The notes beneath the pieces are model-generated. The model saw only the letters and a program-made list of their open reading frames with translations. It was not told the DNA's origin and did no database searches. Both the position numbers and the translations under genes were made by a program. A stretch of 64,000 nucleotides of DNA from NCBI GenBank assembly GCA_900539525.1, contig UQCM01000006.1, forward strand, positions 9,431 through 73,430, written 5' to 3'. Origin of the DNA: an uncultured Blautia sp. (lineage in GTDB: Bacteria > Bacillota > Clostridia > Lachnospirales > Lachnospiraceae). This document shows positions 1 to 9,194 of this stretch, one piece after another (positions within the stretch are counted from its first letter, which is position 1; each line of letters begins with the position of its first letter).

Positions 1-2
1 AT

Positions 3-3000
3 AATAGTGCCATGAATGAGTATGCAGGAGGAAAAGCATGGCTGGGAGAATTCTCCTATTCAAGAATGTCCGGGTGGATGTATTCTGTCGGAAATAATAA
101 TGGTCATGAATTTCCCGGTGTGGGGATGGACGGCAGGAGTCCGAAAGACGGGGATGTATTCCGGCTGCAGTTTACGGTATGGGGATACGGGGAGGATCTG
201 ACCGGCTGTGGTTACAGCGATCCTTCGAAGATCTATTATCCGGTGGGAAACAAGACAGCTCTCACGAGAAAAATCGCACAGATCAATCAGAATAAGCAGC
301 TGTGGTTTTCCATCAATGGATGCGAAGCGGCTTATCAGCATGCGCTGCAGGTACTTAAGAAGCTGGATGCCACACAGCAGGAGCTCGATGGTGCACTGGC
401 GCAGCTTCCATCGGAAGCACCGGTTTTTCCTGACAAAGTAACTTTGCAGGAGACGCAGGCAGTCATAAGCCCCGGTGAAACTCTGAAGCTGAAGGCAGAA
501 TTAAGTCCTGCGAATGTGAATCAGTCCGCCCTGGTCTGGAGCAGCTCTGACAGTAAGGTGGCCTCTGTGGATCAGAACGGGCTGGTGACAGCTGCAGGAG
601 AAGGCCAGGCAGATATTACGGTAAAAACACAGAATGACAAAACGGCAGTCTGTCATGTGACGGTAAAAGAACGGATGATCACGAAGCTGATCCTGAACAT
701 GGACAGTGCCTACCTGAAAGTCGGGCAGAGTACACAGATTAAAGTGGAAAGATACGAACCGGAAAATGCGACAGAAAAGCCGGAGATTACATATACCAGC
801 AGCGATCCTCTGGTTGCATCTGCAGATGAACAGGGAAAGGTGAAAGCGCTGAAAATCGGTGAAGCCACCATTACAGTCCGGACAAAAAGCGGCGTATCCG
901 CAGAATGTAAGATCATGGTCGGCACCTTGCAGGAACTGGCGCAGGCTGTGGAAACAAAGATCAAAAATCTGCCTGCTTCCGGTCAGGTGACGGATGAGAA
1001 CGCAGATCGGATCCTGAGTGTGTGGAAAGAGTATTCTGCGCTTACAGAGGAGATTAAAGAAAAGGTGTCTCCTGAGGCTGTGAAAACTCTGGAAAAGCTG
1101 AAACAGGAAGCGGATGAGGCTCTTGAAAAACAGGCGCAGGTGAAAAATGTGAGTAAGATGCTGGAAGCACTCCCTTCGGTGGAGAAGATTTCCCTGTCGG
1201 ATGAAGAAGCTCTGAAGAAAGCGCGCAGTGCCTATGACAGTCTGGATACGGAACTGCAGAAAATCATAGAGGAAGCTTTAAAAAAGAAGCTGGAAAGTCT
1301 GGAAAAACGGATGCAGCAGTTGAAAGCAGAAGCAGACGCTGCCCAGAAAGAGACCGGGAAAAGCGAGCCGGGCGTCAGAGAACCGATTGCAGTCATAAAG
1401 ATCACCGTTCCTTCCCGGGAATATGTGGGAATCGGGAAAATGATCTCCCTTGAGGTAAAATACTCACCATTCAACGCCACAACAGACAAAACGCTTGTTA
1501 TCAAAAGCTCCGATTCTTCCATTGTAAAGGTTCAAAACAGTGGAAAGTTAAAAGGGATCGCTCCCGGAAGCGCGAATGTTACCGTTTCACTGAAGGCCGA
1601 TCCGTCAATCAAAGCAGTCTGCAAAGTGACAGTGACGGATCAGGCAAATAAACTGAAGAAATCCACGGATCAGGTGATGAAGGAAACATCCGGATATATG
1701 CTGTCCATTGATAAAAATCCTACGGTGGGGAGTGAATGGTTTGTGCTGGGACTGGCAAGAGGCGGAAAGTCTCTGAAGTCCTCATATTTTGATACCTATT
1801 ATAATCATATTGCCAATTATCTGGAGGAGAATGACGGGAAGCTGACCAATACAGTGAAATATACCGAATATTCCAAACAGATCCTCGTGATGACGGCGAT
1901 CGGAAAAGATGCGAGAGATATCGCAGGTTACAATCTGCTGGAAAATCTGGCGGATTTTGATAAGATCGCGGAACAGGGATTTAACGGACCCATCTGGGCT
2001 CTGATCGCACTGAAATGCCATCCGGACTATACGATTCCAAAGGTTTCCGGAGTATCTGTGCAGACAACGGAAAAGAAACTGATCCAGTATCTTCTCGACG
2101 GAGAAATTTCCGGCGGCGGATGGTCTCTGCAGGGAGAGGATCCGGATACGGATATTACAGCAATGACGCTGCAGGCGCTTGCCCCTTATTATAATAAAAA
2201 GGGGTATGAAAAGGTGACTGCGGCTATTGACAGAGGTGTCAGACGCCTGTCGAAGATGCAGTTGAAAACAGGCGGATTCGGAACCATGGGTGCGGAAACG
2301 CTGGAATCCAATGCACAGGTGATCACTGCACTGTGCGCACTCGGAATCGATCCTCAGAAGGATGCCCGCTTTATAAAAAACGGAAGATGGACGGTGGAAA
2401 ATCTGATTTCATACCATATTAGTGACAGCGGCTTTATGCATGTGAAGGCAGGGGCAGCCACAAATGGCGGCGGGGCAGGCGGCGTCGTAAATGGAATGGC
2501 AACCGAGCAGGGGTATTATGCACTGGTGGCTTATCAGAGGTTACGGGAAGGAAAGACTTCCCTTTATGACATGTCTGACCTGACAGCCAAAAAGGGGGAA
2601 AAGGGTGACGGTACCGGCACCGGAATGACAGATACGCAGAACAATCAGCAAAAAGGAAACTCTTTCGGGAAAACGGCAGGGAAAACAGCAGAGAAAAAGA
2701 CCGGAAATGTGCCGAAAGAGAACAGCGGGGAAGCATCCGGTGAGAAAAAAGCTGCCAAAGGATGGAGCTTTTCCGGAAAGACTTATGTACCGGCTTCCAC
2801 AGCACAGGAAGAGACAGATACAGAAACCGGAACGTTTTCTGATAAAGAAGATACTGGAAAAGAGGACACCGGAAAAGAGGACACGGAAGAATCGGCTGAA
2901 GGTGCTGTTTCAGGTCATCAGCCTTCCGGTGCGGAGGGTCCCTATCTTGCTGTGTTTATTCTTGGAACGGCATTGGGAGCAGGGATTGTTTCTATTGCAG

Positions 3001-3038
3001 GGAGGAGGAGACGGAGAAAAAATGAGAAGAAAAAATAG
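3..3038 (+). CDS. Transcobalamin-like surface protein (DUF4430, Big2 repeats, alpha/alpha-barrel), 5'-partial
   Basis: The reading frame is open to the window edge, so the N-terminus is missing; the first ATG at 12 falls inside a domain. The first ~60 residues carry a DUF4430 signature (SGWMYSVG followed by KDGDVFRLQF), the fold of the intrinsic factor/transcobalamin beta domain. Bacterial Ig-like (Big2) domains follow at about 150-220, 222-300 and 460-550, with a helical charged stretch between. Residues ~560-870 resemble prenyltransferase/terpenoid-cyclase alpha/alpha-barrel repeats (GGWSLQG..DTDITAMTLQAL, GGFG....ESNAQVITAL), the other half of transcobalamin. A Ser/Thr/Glu-rich spacer, one membrane helix (~975-995) and an Arg/Lys tail end the protein, so it is surface exposed and membrane anchored. 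It overlaps the next gene by 17 bp and heads an ECF transporter operon. Cobamide capture is inferred from fold combination and neighbours. Confidence 0.85.
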   Translation, partial: NSAMNEYAGGKAWLGEFSYSRMSGWMYSVGNNNGHEFPGVGMDGRSPKDGDVFRLQFTVWGYGEDLTGCGYSDPSKIYYPVGNKTALTRKIAQINQNKQLWFSINGCEAAYQHALQVLKKLDATQQELDGALAQLPSEAPVFPDKVTLQETQAVISPGETLKLKAELSPANVNQSALVWSSSDSKVASVDQNGLVTAAGEGQADITVKTQNDKTAVCHVTVKERMITKLILNMDSAYLKVGQSTQIKVERYEPENATEKPEITYTSSDPLVASADEQGKVKALKIGEATITVRTKSGVSAECKIMVGTLQELAQAVETKIKNLPASGQVTDENADRILSVWKEYSALTEEIKEKVSPEAVKTLEKLKQEADEALEKQAQVKNVSKMLEALPSVEKISLSDEEALKKARSAYDSLDTELQKIIEEALKKKLESLEKRMQQLKAEADAAQKETGKSEPGVREPIAVIKITVPSREYVGIGKMISLEVKYSPFNATTDKTLVIKSSDSSIVKVQNSGKLKGIAPGSANVTVSLKADPSIKAVCKVTVTDQANKLKKSTDQVMKETSGYMLSIDKNPTVGSEWFVLGLARGGKSLKSSYFDTYYNHIANYLEENDGKLTNTVKYTEYSKQILVMTAIGKDARDIAGYNLLENLADFDKIAEQGFNGPIWALIALKCHPDYTIPKVSGVSVQTTEKKLIQYLLDGEISGGGWSLQGEDPDTDITAMTLQALAPYYNKKGYEKVTAAIDRGVRRLSKMQLKTGGFGTMGAETLESNAQVITALCALGIDPQKDARFIKNGRWTVENLISYHISDSGFMHVKAGAATNGGGAGGVVNGMATEQGYYALVAYQRLREGKTSLYDMSDLTAKKGEKGDGTGTGMTDTQNNQQKGNSFGKTAGKTAEKKTGNVPKENSGEASGEKKAAKGWSFSGKTYVPASTAQEETDTETGTFSDKEDTGKEDTGKEDTEESAEGAVSGHQPSGAEGPYLAVFILGTALGAGIVSIAGRRRRRKNEKKK

Positions 3039-4218
3039 CAGAATACTGGTGCTTTTGCTGGCTGTCATGCTGCTTGTCTCAGGATGCACGACCAGAAGCA
3101 GTGAGATCACACCGCTGGAGAAAGCCGGGAGGACTGCCGGGGAGACCTTTGATAAGTCAGACGATAAGACAGATGAAGAAGATGCCGGGGAGTCAGGCGG
3201 GAAGGCAGACAAAGAGACCGTCGGGAAGAAAAGTGAACAGACTTCGGAGGCAGCAGACAGCAGGAAGCCTGGTATCGGTGATCTGTTTACCGACGGGAAA
3301 ATAGAGCTGCCGGAAAGTGGTATGGTCTCGCAGGAGCAGATGGAGGCGATCGCGGGTACGGATGCCGTTTATCAGTTCTGTTCTGTGGATAAGCAGATGG
3401 ATATCTCCTATTCCTGGAGTTATGAGGGAAAAAAGATCCAGAATCCTGTGGAACAGAACCTGAAGGTTGTCTTTACAGAGGACAAGGTGGAGGAAGTGAA
3501 AAAGGCAGCCAATGACGCTTCGGTGGGGCTCGGGCTGACGCTGGAAAAGGTGAATCTGGCGGCACCGGCAAAACTGACGGTGGAGCTTCCGGAAACATGG
3601 GATGCGGACACGGTGATTCTGTGTAAGATGGTGGACGGTGTACCGGAAAAGATGTGTGATGTCGCGATCGGAAAGACAGAATCCGGGAACACAGAGCTGA
3701 CGTTTCCTGTGATTGAGACGGGAGACACCTATTATCTGGTGGGAGGAAATGCCGGACCCCGGGAGGGAGAAGCAGCCGGAGGGGAAACCGTCGAAGACAA
3801 AGAAGCATCCCATACCTGTACCATTTCTATTGAGTGCTCTACGATACTGGATAATATGGATGACCTGAAGAAATCTAAGAAGGATTTCGTACCGTCGGAC
3901 GGATGGATTCTGTATGCTTCGGAAGTGGAGTATACACCGGGCGAGACGGTCTATGATGTTCTTTACCGGGTATGCCGTGAGACAGACATCCATATGGAGG
4001 CAAGCTATACACCGGCATACAGCTCATACTATGTGGAAGGCATCAACCAGCTCTATGAATTTGACTGCGGTTCCCTTTCCGGATGGATGTATTCGGTTAA
4101 CGGATGGTTTCCGAACTACGGATGTTCGAAGTATGAAGTGAGTGACGGGGATGTGATCGAGTGGAAATATACCTGTGATCTTGGACGTGATGTAGGAGAC
4201 CAGTATTATGAAGACTGA
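3022..4218 (+). CDS. DUF4430-domain lipoprotein, putative cobamide-binding
   Basis: A 398-residue lipoprotein. The start at 3022 is chosen because a GGAGGAGG site lies at 3001-3008 and the product then opens with a type II signal peptide (MRRKNSRILV, lipobox LVSGC). Residues ~25-90 are a charged acidic linker. A central beta-rich region of unknown family follows. The last ~130 residues are a DUF4430 domain (CTISIECSTI at its start, GETVYDVLYRVC, SGWMYSVNGWFPN, DGDVIEWKYT), the same module as in the preceding gene. It overlaps both neighbours (17 and 11 bp), indicating translational coupling. Two DUF4430 proteins next to an ECF transporter suggest an extracellular capture and delivery pair; the ligand is inferred, not shown. 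Confidence 0.85.
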   Translation: MRRKNSRILVLLLAVMLLVSGCTTRSSEITPLEKAGRTAGETFDKSDDKTDEEDAGESGGKADKETVGKKSEQTSEAADSRKPGIGDLFTDGKIELPESGMVSQEQMEAIAGTDAVYQFCSVDKQMDISYSWSYEGKKIQNPVEQNLKVVFTEDKVEEVKKAANDASVGLGLTLEKVNLAAPAKLTVELPETWDADTVILCKMVDGVPEKMCDVAIGKTESGNTELTFPVIETGDTYYLVGGNAGPREGEAAGGETVEDKEASHTCTISIECSTILDNMDDLKKSKKDFVPSDGWILYASEVEYTPGETVYDVLYRVCRETDIHMEASYTPAYSSYYVEGINQLYEFDCGSLSGWMYSVNGWFPNYGCSKYEVSDGDVIEWKYTCDLGRDVGDQYYED

Positions 4219-5230
4219 TAAGCATTCTCCCGCTTCAGGTGTGCAGAGCACGAAGCAGGGGGGAAGGGGGGATGCGTTTGCCGGATGTCATCCCGCAGTG
4301 AATTTCCTGTATTTTATCATTGTTTTGCTGACGACGATGTTTGTCAGCCATCCGGTTCTGCAGGCTCTGTCCTTTGGCGGAGCAGCGGCCTATGCCATCT
4401 GCCTGAAAGGCTTAGGAAAGGTCCTGAAATTTAATATCCTGGTCACACTTCCTGCGATGATCATCGTTGCTTTGATCAACCCGGCTTTTAACCATTACGG
4501 AGTGACCACCCTGTTTTATCTGAAAACAGGGCCGGTTACTCTGGAGGCGCTTGTCTATGGGGTCGTGCTGGCTTCCATGCTTTTTATTGCGATCCTGTGG
4601 TTCTCCTGTTACAACGAGGTGATGACAACGGATAAGTTTGTCTATCTGTTCGGCCGGGTGATCCCTGCCCTTTCTCTGATTCTGTCTATGGTATTTCGCT
4701 TTGTTCCCCGTTTTGGCGAGCAGCTGAAGATGATACGAAACGGACAGAAAGCGGTGGGCAGGGATATCAGTAATGCCGGATTTTTTCGTAAAATAAAATA
4801 TGGGATCACGCTGTTCTCCATTCTGATTACCTGGGCTCTGGAAAATGCCATCGACACTTCGGATTCCATGACTGCCAGAGGATATGGTCTGAAAGGCAGG
4901 ACGGCATTTTCTGTTTTTCGTTTTGACCGCAGGGATGGAATCATTTCCGGGATCCTGTCGGGACTGGCGGCAGTCTGCTTTTTCGGGCTGTTTACAGGCA
5001 TCTCCTTTGCGCAGTATGATCCGAAGATTATCATCGGAGGGATTCCTCTGACCGGGCAGAGCTTTATCATTTATCTTGCCTGGGGAATGATCTGTTTTTT
5101 TCCGGTTCTGCTTCGATTGTGGGATCATGCGGTTTTTCGCAGATTAAAAGCGAAAGCCAATATGGAAAGAAAGATACCGTGGTATATGACAGATCAGGTC
5201 ATGCGCCAGAATGGGGGAATGGACAGATGA
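4208..5230 (+). CDS. ECF transporter T component (EcfT/CbiQ-like)
   Basis: A 340-residue polytopic membrane protein of the EcfT/CbiQ family, the transmembrane coupling subunit that transmits ATP hydrolysis to the S component. Hydrophobic helices begin after a ~30-residue polar N-terminus. The C-terminal half carries the family's coupling-helix type motifs around AIDTSDSMTARGYGLKGR (the SM.aRGyG signature). The ATG at 4208 lies inside the end of the preceding lipoprotein gene, and its TGA overlaps the ATG of the ATPase gene (ATGA at 5227-5230), so the operon is tightly coupled. Placement between surface binding proteins and dedicated ATPase and S genes indicates a group I (dedicated) ECF module. 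Confidence 0.92.
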   Translation: MKTDKHSPASGVQSTKQGGRGDAFAGCHPAVNFLYFIIVLLTTMFVSHPVLQALSFGGAAAYAICLKGLGKVLKFNILVTLPAMIIVALINPAFNHYGVTTLFYLKTGPVTLEALVYGVVLASMLFIAILWFSCYNEVMTTDKFVYLFGRVIPALSLILSMVFRFVPRFGEQLKMIRNGQKAVGRDISNAGFFRKIKYGITLFSILITWALENAIDTSDSMTARGYGLKGRTAFSVFRFDRRDGIISGILSGLAAVCFFGLFTGISFAQYDPKIIIGGIPLTGQSFIIYLAWGMICFFPVLLRLWDHAVFRRLKAKANMERKIPWYMTDQVMRQNGGMDR

Positions 5231-6957
5231 ATTGCATTGAAACAGAGAAGTTCAGTTTCCGTTATCCGCAGAGCGGAAAGTGGACGCTGAAGGATATCGA
5301 TATGGAAGTGGAGGACGGGAGCTTCGTTGTACTGTGCGGGAAAAGCGGATGCGGAAAAAGTACGCTGCTCAGGCAGCTGAAGACATCGCTGGCGCCTCAC
5401 GGAGAGAAAACAGGAATCATCCGTTATATGGGGAGAGAACTGGACACGCTTGATAAACGGACCCAGAGTGTGGAAATCGGATATGTGCTGCAAAATCCTG
5501 ATAATCAAATCGTTACGGATAAAGTATGGCATGAGCTGGCTTTTGGTCTGGAAAGTCTGGGCTATGATACCCCGACGATCCGTCTGAGAGTGGCAGAAAT
5601 GGCTTCCTATTTCGGGATTCATGAATGGTTTCTGAAGAAGGTCAGTGAACTGTCAGGCGGGCAGAAGCAGCTGCTGAATCTTGCCTCGGTCATGGCCATG
5701 CATCCCGGCCTTCTGATCCTGGATGAACCCACTTCTCAGCTGGATCCGATCGCTGCTTCAGATTTTCTGGAGACGGTGCGGAAGATAAACCGTGACGTGG
5801 GAACCACCGTTATTCTCACAGAACATCGGCTGGAGGATGTGATTCCGTGGGCGGACAGGGTTTATGTGATGGATGAAGGCGAGATCATTGCCTGCGGGAC
5901 ACCGGAGGAAACAGGAAAAGAGCTGAAGAACAGGAATCACGATATGTTTCTGTCTATGCCGACCCCCATGCAGATTTACGCAGGAGTGGACAGTACGCTG
6001 GAATGTCCCCTTACGGTAAGCCGGGGAAGAAGGTGGCTGCAGGAGGAAATGAGCCTGCGAAACAGAATACCGGACCGGACGCAGCCGGAAACCGGGGAGA
6101 ATCGAAAAGAGAAGGCAAAGCAGAAAGAAAAACAGAAAGAGAAGGTGATTCCCGAGATACGTCTGAGAGATGTCTGGTTCCGTTATGAAAGGGAATTGCC
6201 GGATGTGGTAAAGGGGGCGTCCCTGGATGTGTTTAAGGGGGAGATCTTTGCCCTTGTGGGTGGAAATGGAACCGGCAAAAGCACGATGATGAGCCTGATC
6301 GCCAGGATCCGTTATCCTTACAGAGGAAAGATATGGCTGGAAGGGCGGGAGATCAACAGGTATTCCGACGACGAGCTGTATCATGGATTTCTCGGTATGC
6401 TTCCGCAGAATCCCCAGAGCCTTTTTGTAAAAAAGACGGTCCGTGATGACCTGTATGAAATGATCGACGGAACAAAGGAAAGGAAAAGCAGTGCCTATTC
6501 CATCGATATGAAAAAAAGTGATGCAGTGGCAGGTATTGCGGCTCTTACAAAGCTGGAACATCTGATGGACCGCCATCCCTATGATCTAAGCGGCGGGGAA
6601 CAGCAGCGGCTGGCACTGGCTAAGATCCTGCTTCTTAGGCCAAGGATCCTTCTGATGGATGAACCGACAAAGGGAATGGATAATCATTTTAAAAGGGAAC
6701 TGGGTGAGATTCTGAAGACCCTTACAAAACGGGGGATAACCGTACTGATGATTTCCCACGACGTGGAATTTTGTGCACAGTATGCGGACCGGACGGGACT
6801 GTTTTTCCAGGGGGCGATTGTGACAAGTGAAGCTTCAAAGGATTTTTTTGCGGGAAACAGTTTTTATACGACAGCCGCCAACCGGATGGCCCGGAGGTAT
6901 TTTCCGAATGCGGTAACGGTGGATGATGTAATTGAAGAGCTGAAAATGAAGAGCTGA
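5227..6957 (+). CDS. ECF transporter ATPase, fused EcfA-EcfA' double ABC protein
   Basis: A 576-residue fusion of two ABC ATPase domains. The start at 5227 (ATGA overlap with the T gene) gives MNCIETEKFSF, directly the beginning of an ABC fold. Domain 1 (~1-250) has Walker A GKSGCGKST, signature LSGGQ and Walker B LLILDEPTSQLD. After a Lys/Glu-rich linker (~280-310), domain 2 (~315-540) has GGNGTGKST, LSGGEQQRLALAK and LLMDEPTKGMD, and retains an H-loop (MISHDVEF). Standard ECF systems use two separate ATPases; here both are one chain. It energises the S and T components beside it. All key catalytic residues appear intact in both halves. Confidence 0.93.
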   Translation: MNCIETEKFSFRYPQSGKWTLKDIDMEVEDGSFVVLCGKSGCGKSTLLRQLKTSLAPHGEKTGIIRYMGRELDTLDKRTQSVEIGYVLQNPDNQIVTDKVWHELAFGLESLGYDTPTIRLRVAEMASYFGIHEWFLKKVSELSGGQKQLLNLASVMAMHPGLLILDEPTSQLDPIAASDFLETVRKINRDVGTTVILTEHRLEDVIPWADRVYVMDEGEIIACGTPEETGKELKNRNHDMFLSMPTPMQIYAGVDSTLECPLTVSRGRRWLQEEMSLRNRIPDRTQPETGENRKEKAKQKEKQKEKVIPEIRLRDVWFRYERELPDVVKGASLDVFKGEIFALVGGNGTGKSTMMSLIARIRYPYRGKIWLEGREINRYSDDELYHGFLGMLPQNPQSLFVKKTVRDDLYEMIDGTKERKSSAYSIDMKKSDAVAGIAALTKLEHLMDRHPYDLSGGEQQRLALAKILLLRPRILLMDEPTKGMDNHFKRELGEILKTLTKRGITVLMISHDVEFCAQYADRTGLFFQGAIVTSEASKDFFAGNSFYTTAANRMARRYFPNAVTVDDVIEELKMKS

Positions 6958-6964
6958 AAATAAG

Positions 6965-7034
6965 GTAACGATTCATTAGCGTTCACACGTCAGTCCATTT
7001 GAGGTGTTTTGTGAGTGCAGCGAAACGAAAGTCA
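6965..7034 (+). repeat. Degenerate copy of interspersed repeat family 1
   Basis: The gap between the ECF ATPase and S genes holds a decayed relative of the 156-bp element at 19614-19769 (opposite orientation). Shared blocks include TTCACACGTCAG, GAGGTGTTTTGTGAGTG and GCGAAACGAAAGTCA. No target duplication is recognisable. Confidence 0.6.
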
Positions 7035-7113
7035 TAATGATTCATCAGGTCTGTGTATTTACAGACCGTGAGAAAATGGGTAAAAAGTAGTTTTCAGGGA
7101 GGTAACGGAGAGG

Positions 7114-7998
7114 ATGCAGAAGGATCAGCTGGAACATTTTATTGACGTCTTTTTTGAAGGGAAACAGATAGAGCAGGAAACGGATGCGGATTTCTGGAAA
7201 GGGGATCTGCAGACAGGGAGAGAGGAGACAGGGAGAGAGGAGACAGAGCAGTGGAGGGAGTATCCGGATGTCAGGGCCGTTTCCGGTCAGAAGAAAAAGC
7301 TGCCGCCGCGCACGCTGTTTGCTGTGTTTATGATCCTTTTGATGATTCCGGTCACGATCCTTATCGGAATTACCCTGTTTCGTGACCGGAAATATCTGGT
7401 GGTCAGCATGGCCATCGCAATCGATTCCATGATTCCGTTTTTTCTTGTGTTTAAGGGGCGCAGGCCTAAAGCCAGGGAATTGCTCGTCATTGCGGTCTTA
7501 GCTGCCATTGCCGTGTCGGGGAGAGCGGCATTTTTCATGGTTCCGAGCTTCAAGCCGGTGGCTGCAGTTGTGATCATTTCCGCTGTCTGCTTTGGCGCGG
7601 AGTCCGGATTTCTGGTGGGTTCTGTCAGTATGCTGGCTTCCAACATGCTGTTCGGGCAGGGACCATGGACCCCGTGGCAGATGTTTGCCATGGGCATCAT
7701 TGGTTTTCTGGCAGGAATCCTGTTTCAGAAAGGATGGCTGAAGGCCGGAAGGATTTCCCTGTGTGTCTATGGATTTCTGGCGACCGTGTTTATTTACGGC
7801 GGGATCATGAATCCGGCTTCCCTCATCATGATGTCCTATGCGGTCACATGGAAAAATCTTCTGGCAATTTATATGTCCGGGCTTCCGGTGGATCTGGTTC
7901 ATGCGTCCGCTACTGTTCTTTTTCTCTGGTTTGCAGGAAAACCGATGATCGGGAAGCTGGAACGCATCAAGGTCAAGTATGGCATGATCGAGACGTGA
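7114..7998 (+). CDS. ECF transporter S component, CbrT-like (predicted cobalamin)
   Basis: A 294-residue membrane protein. The start at 7114 follows a GGGAGGTAA site at about 7098. The first ~65 residues are a charged cytoplasmic extension not usual for S components. The remainder has about six hydrophobic helices of the small ECF substrate-binding fold. The signature FGQGPWTPWQMFAMG is, as I recall it, characteristic of the Firmicute S family that includes cobalamin-specific CbrT proteins. It would bind the vitamin and be energised by the T and A subunits encoded upstream. Co-location with two transcobalamin-type DUF4430 proteins strengthens a cobamide assignment. Substrate is inference; other vitamins are not excluded. 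Confidence 0.85.
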   Translation: MQKDQLEHFIDVFFEGKQIEQETDADFWKGDLQTGREETGREETEQWREYPDVRAVSGQKKKLPPRTLFAVFMILLMIPVTILIGITLFRDRKYLVVSMAIAIDSMIPFFLVFKGRRPKARELLVIAVLAAIAVSGRAAFFMVPSFKPVAAVVIISAVCFGAESGFLVGSVSMLASNMLFGQGPWTPWQMFAMGIIGFLAGILFQKGWLKAGRISLCVYGFLATVFIYGGIMNPASLIMMSYAVTWKNLLAIYMSGLPVDLVHASATVLFLWFAGKPMIGKLERIKVKYGMIET

Positions 7999-8087
7999 AG
8001 GATCGTGCAAAGTCCGTCGGAGGAAACAGTAACGTCAGAAACGGTTATCCTGACAGGTACTCATGCAGAAAAGGAGAGACGCAGACG

Positions 8088-9194
8088 ATGGATCAGAAAG
8101 AAGAAAAGAGAATTTTCCCTCCATACCGCTCGATGAACCTGGCCATTTGCAGCAGTGTACTGGATAGCTATCTGGACAGCCGTGATCTTAAGCATTCGTA
8201 TGAGCAGTATGGACTGAATGGCCTGGAGGTCATTCGGACAGGGGAGCCGGATCAGGGAAAGATCTGTCCGGAAATGGTGACGGGCGTGCATCTGTTTTTC
8301 CAGGTGTTCTGGATGGACTGGTGGAAGGGAAAAACAAGGTGGCTGGATGCGGAATTTGATTCCAGACAGCAGTGGATCGAATATTTTGGGAGTGAGAACA
8401 GAGAGGGTTATCTGGACCGTCTGCGGGCAGATCTGGAATATGCAGATGCCGTCGGGGCTAAATATGTGGTTTTCCATGCTTCGGAGGTGGATCTGCTGGA
8501 AAGCTTTACCTGGAACTATAAGTATTCGGATGAAGAAGTGGTGGATGCCTGTATCGAAATCATCAATCTTTTGCTGGATGGCAGGCATTACACCTTTGAT
8601 TTTCTTGTGGAAAATCTGTGGTGGAGCGGTATGACGCTGAAGGATGCCGCCCTGACACGGAGAATGCTGGAAGGCATTCATTATGCACACAAGGGTGTGA
8701 TGCTCGATACAGGGCATTTTATGAATACCAATTATGAACTGAAGACGCCGGGGGAGGCACTTGTTTATTTACATGAAATGCTGGATTCCCATGAAAAGGA
8801 GGGACTTCTGCCATATTTCAAAGGAATGCATCTGCAGCTGTCCCTGGGAGGAGCTTATGTAAGACAGCAGAGGAAGGCCTGGGAACAGGACAGAAAGATC
8901 GTATGTCCGTCAGGGGAGTGCTATTCGGAGCAGCAGTTCCTAAAGCTTCCTTTCTATGAACGGTTCCGTCTGGCGTATGAGCATGTGGGACAGATCGACC
9001 GGCATCAGCCCTTTGCCGCCGAAGGGGTCGCCAGGCTGGTAAAGCGGGTATCGCCGGTTTATCTCACCTTCGAGTTTCAGCAGCAAAGCCGGGAGGAGTA
9101 TGAACAGTTTCTCTGTGTGCAGAGCCGTTTCCTGCGCTGTTTTTGTTTAGAAAAAGAAGTGCCGGATTACGATTCACTCATTATGGCTGTATAG
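8088..9194 (+). CDS. TIM-barrel metalloenzyme of AP endonuclease 2/xylose isomerase superfamily; CbiR-like candidate
   Basis: A 368-residue protein. The start at 8088 is preceded by AAGGAGA (8071-8077). The pattern is a TIM barrel of the sugar isomerase/AP-endonuclease-2 superfamily. Probable metal ligands lie in strand ends: KYVVFHAS, FLVENLWW, GVMLDTGHF, FKGMHLQLS and LTFEFQQ, giving the usual Glu/Asp/His set. It sits 89 bp after the S component of a predicted cobamide transporter, in the same direction. Known biology: CbiR, the cobamide-remodelling hydrolase described in Akkermansia, belongs to this superfamily and removes the lower ligand of imported cobamides. That makes CbiR-type activity the favoured inference; a sugar epimerase is the alternative. 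The 3' end overlaps the convergent ATPase gene by 21 bp. Confidence 0.75.
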   Translation: MDQKEEKRIFPPYRSMNLAICSSVLDSYLDSRDLKHSYEQYGLNGLEVIRTGEPDQGKICPEMVTGVHLFFQVFWMDWWKGKTRWLDAEFDSRQQWIEYFGSENREGYLDRLRADLEYADAVGAKYVVFHASEVDLLESFTWNYKYSDEEVVDACIEIINLLLDGRHYTFDFLVENLWWSGMTLKDAALTRRMLEGIHYAHKGVMLDTGHFMNTNYELKTPGEALVYLHEMLDSHEKEGLLPYFKGMHLQLSLGGAYVRQQRKAWEQDRKIVCPSGECYSEQQFLKLPFYERFRLAYEHVGQIDRHQPFAAEGVARLVKRVSPVYLTFEFQQQSREEYEQFLCVQSRFLRCFCLEKEVPDYDSLIMAV

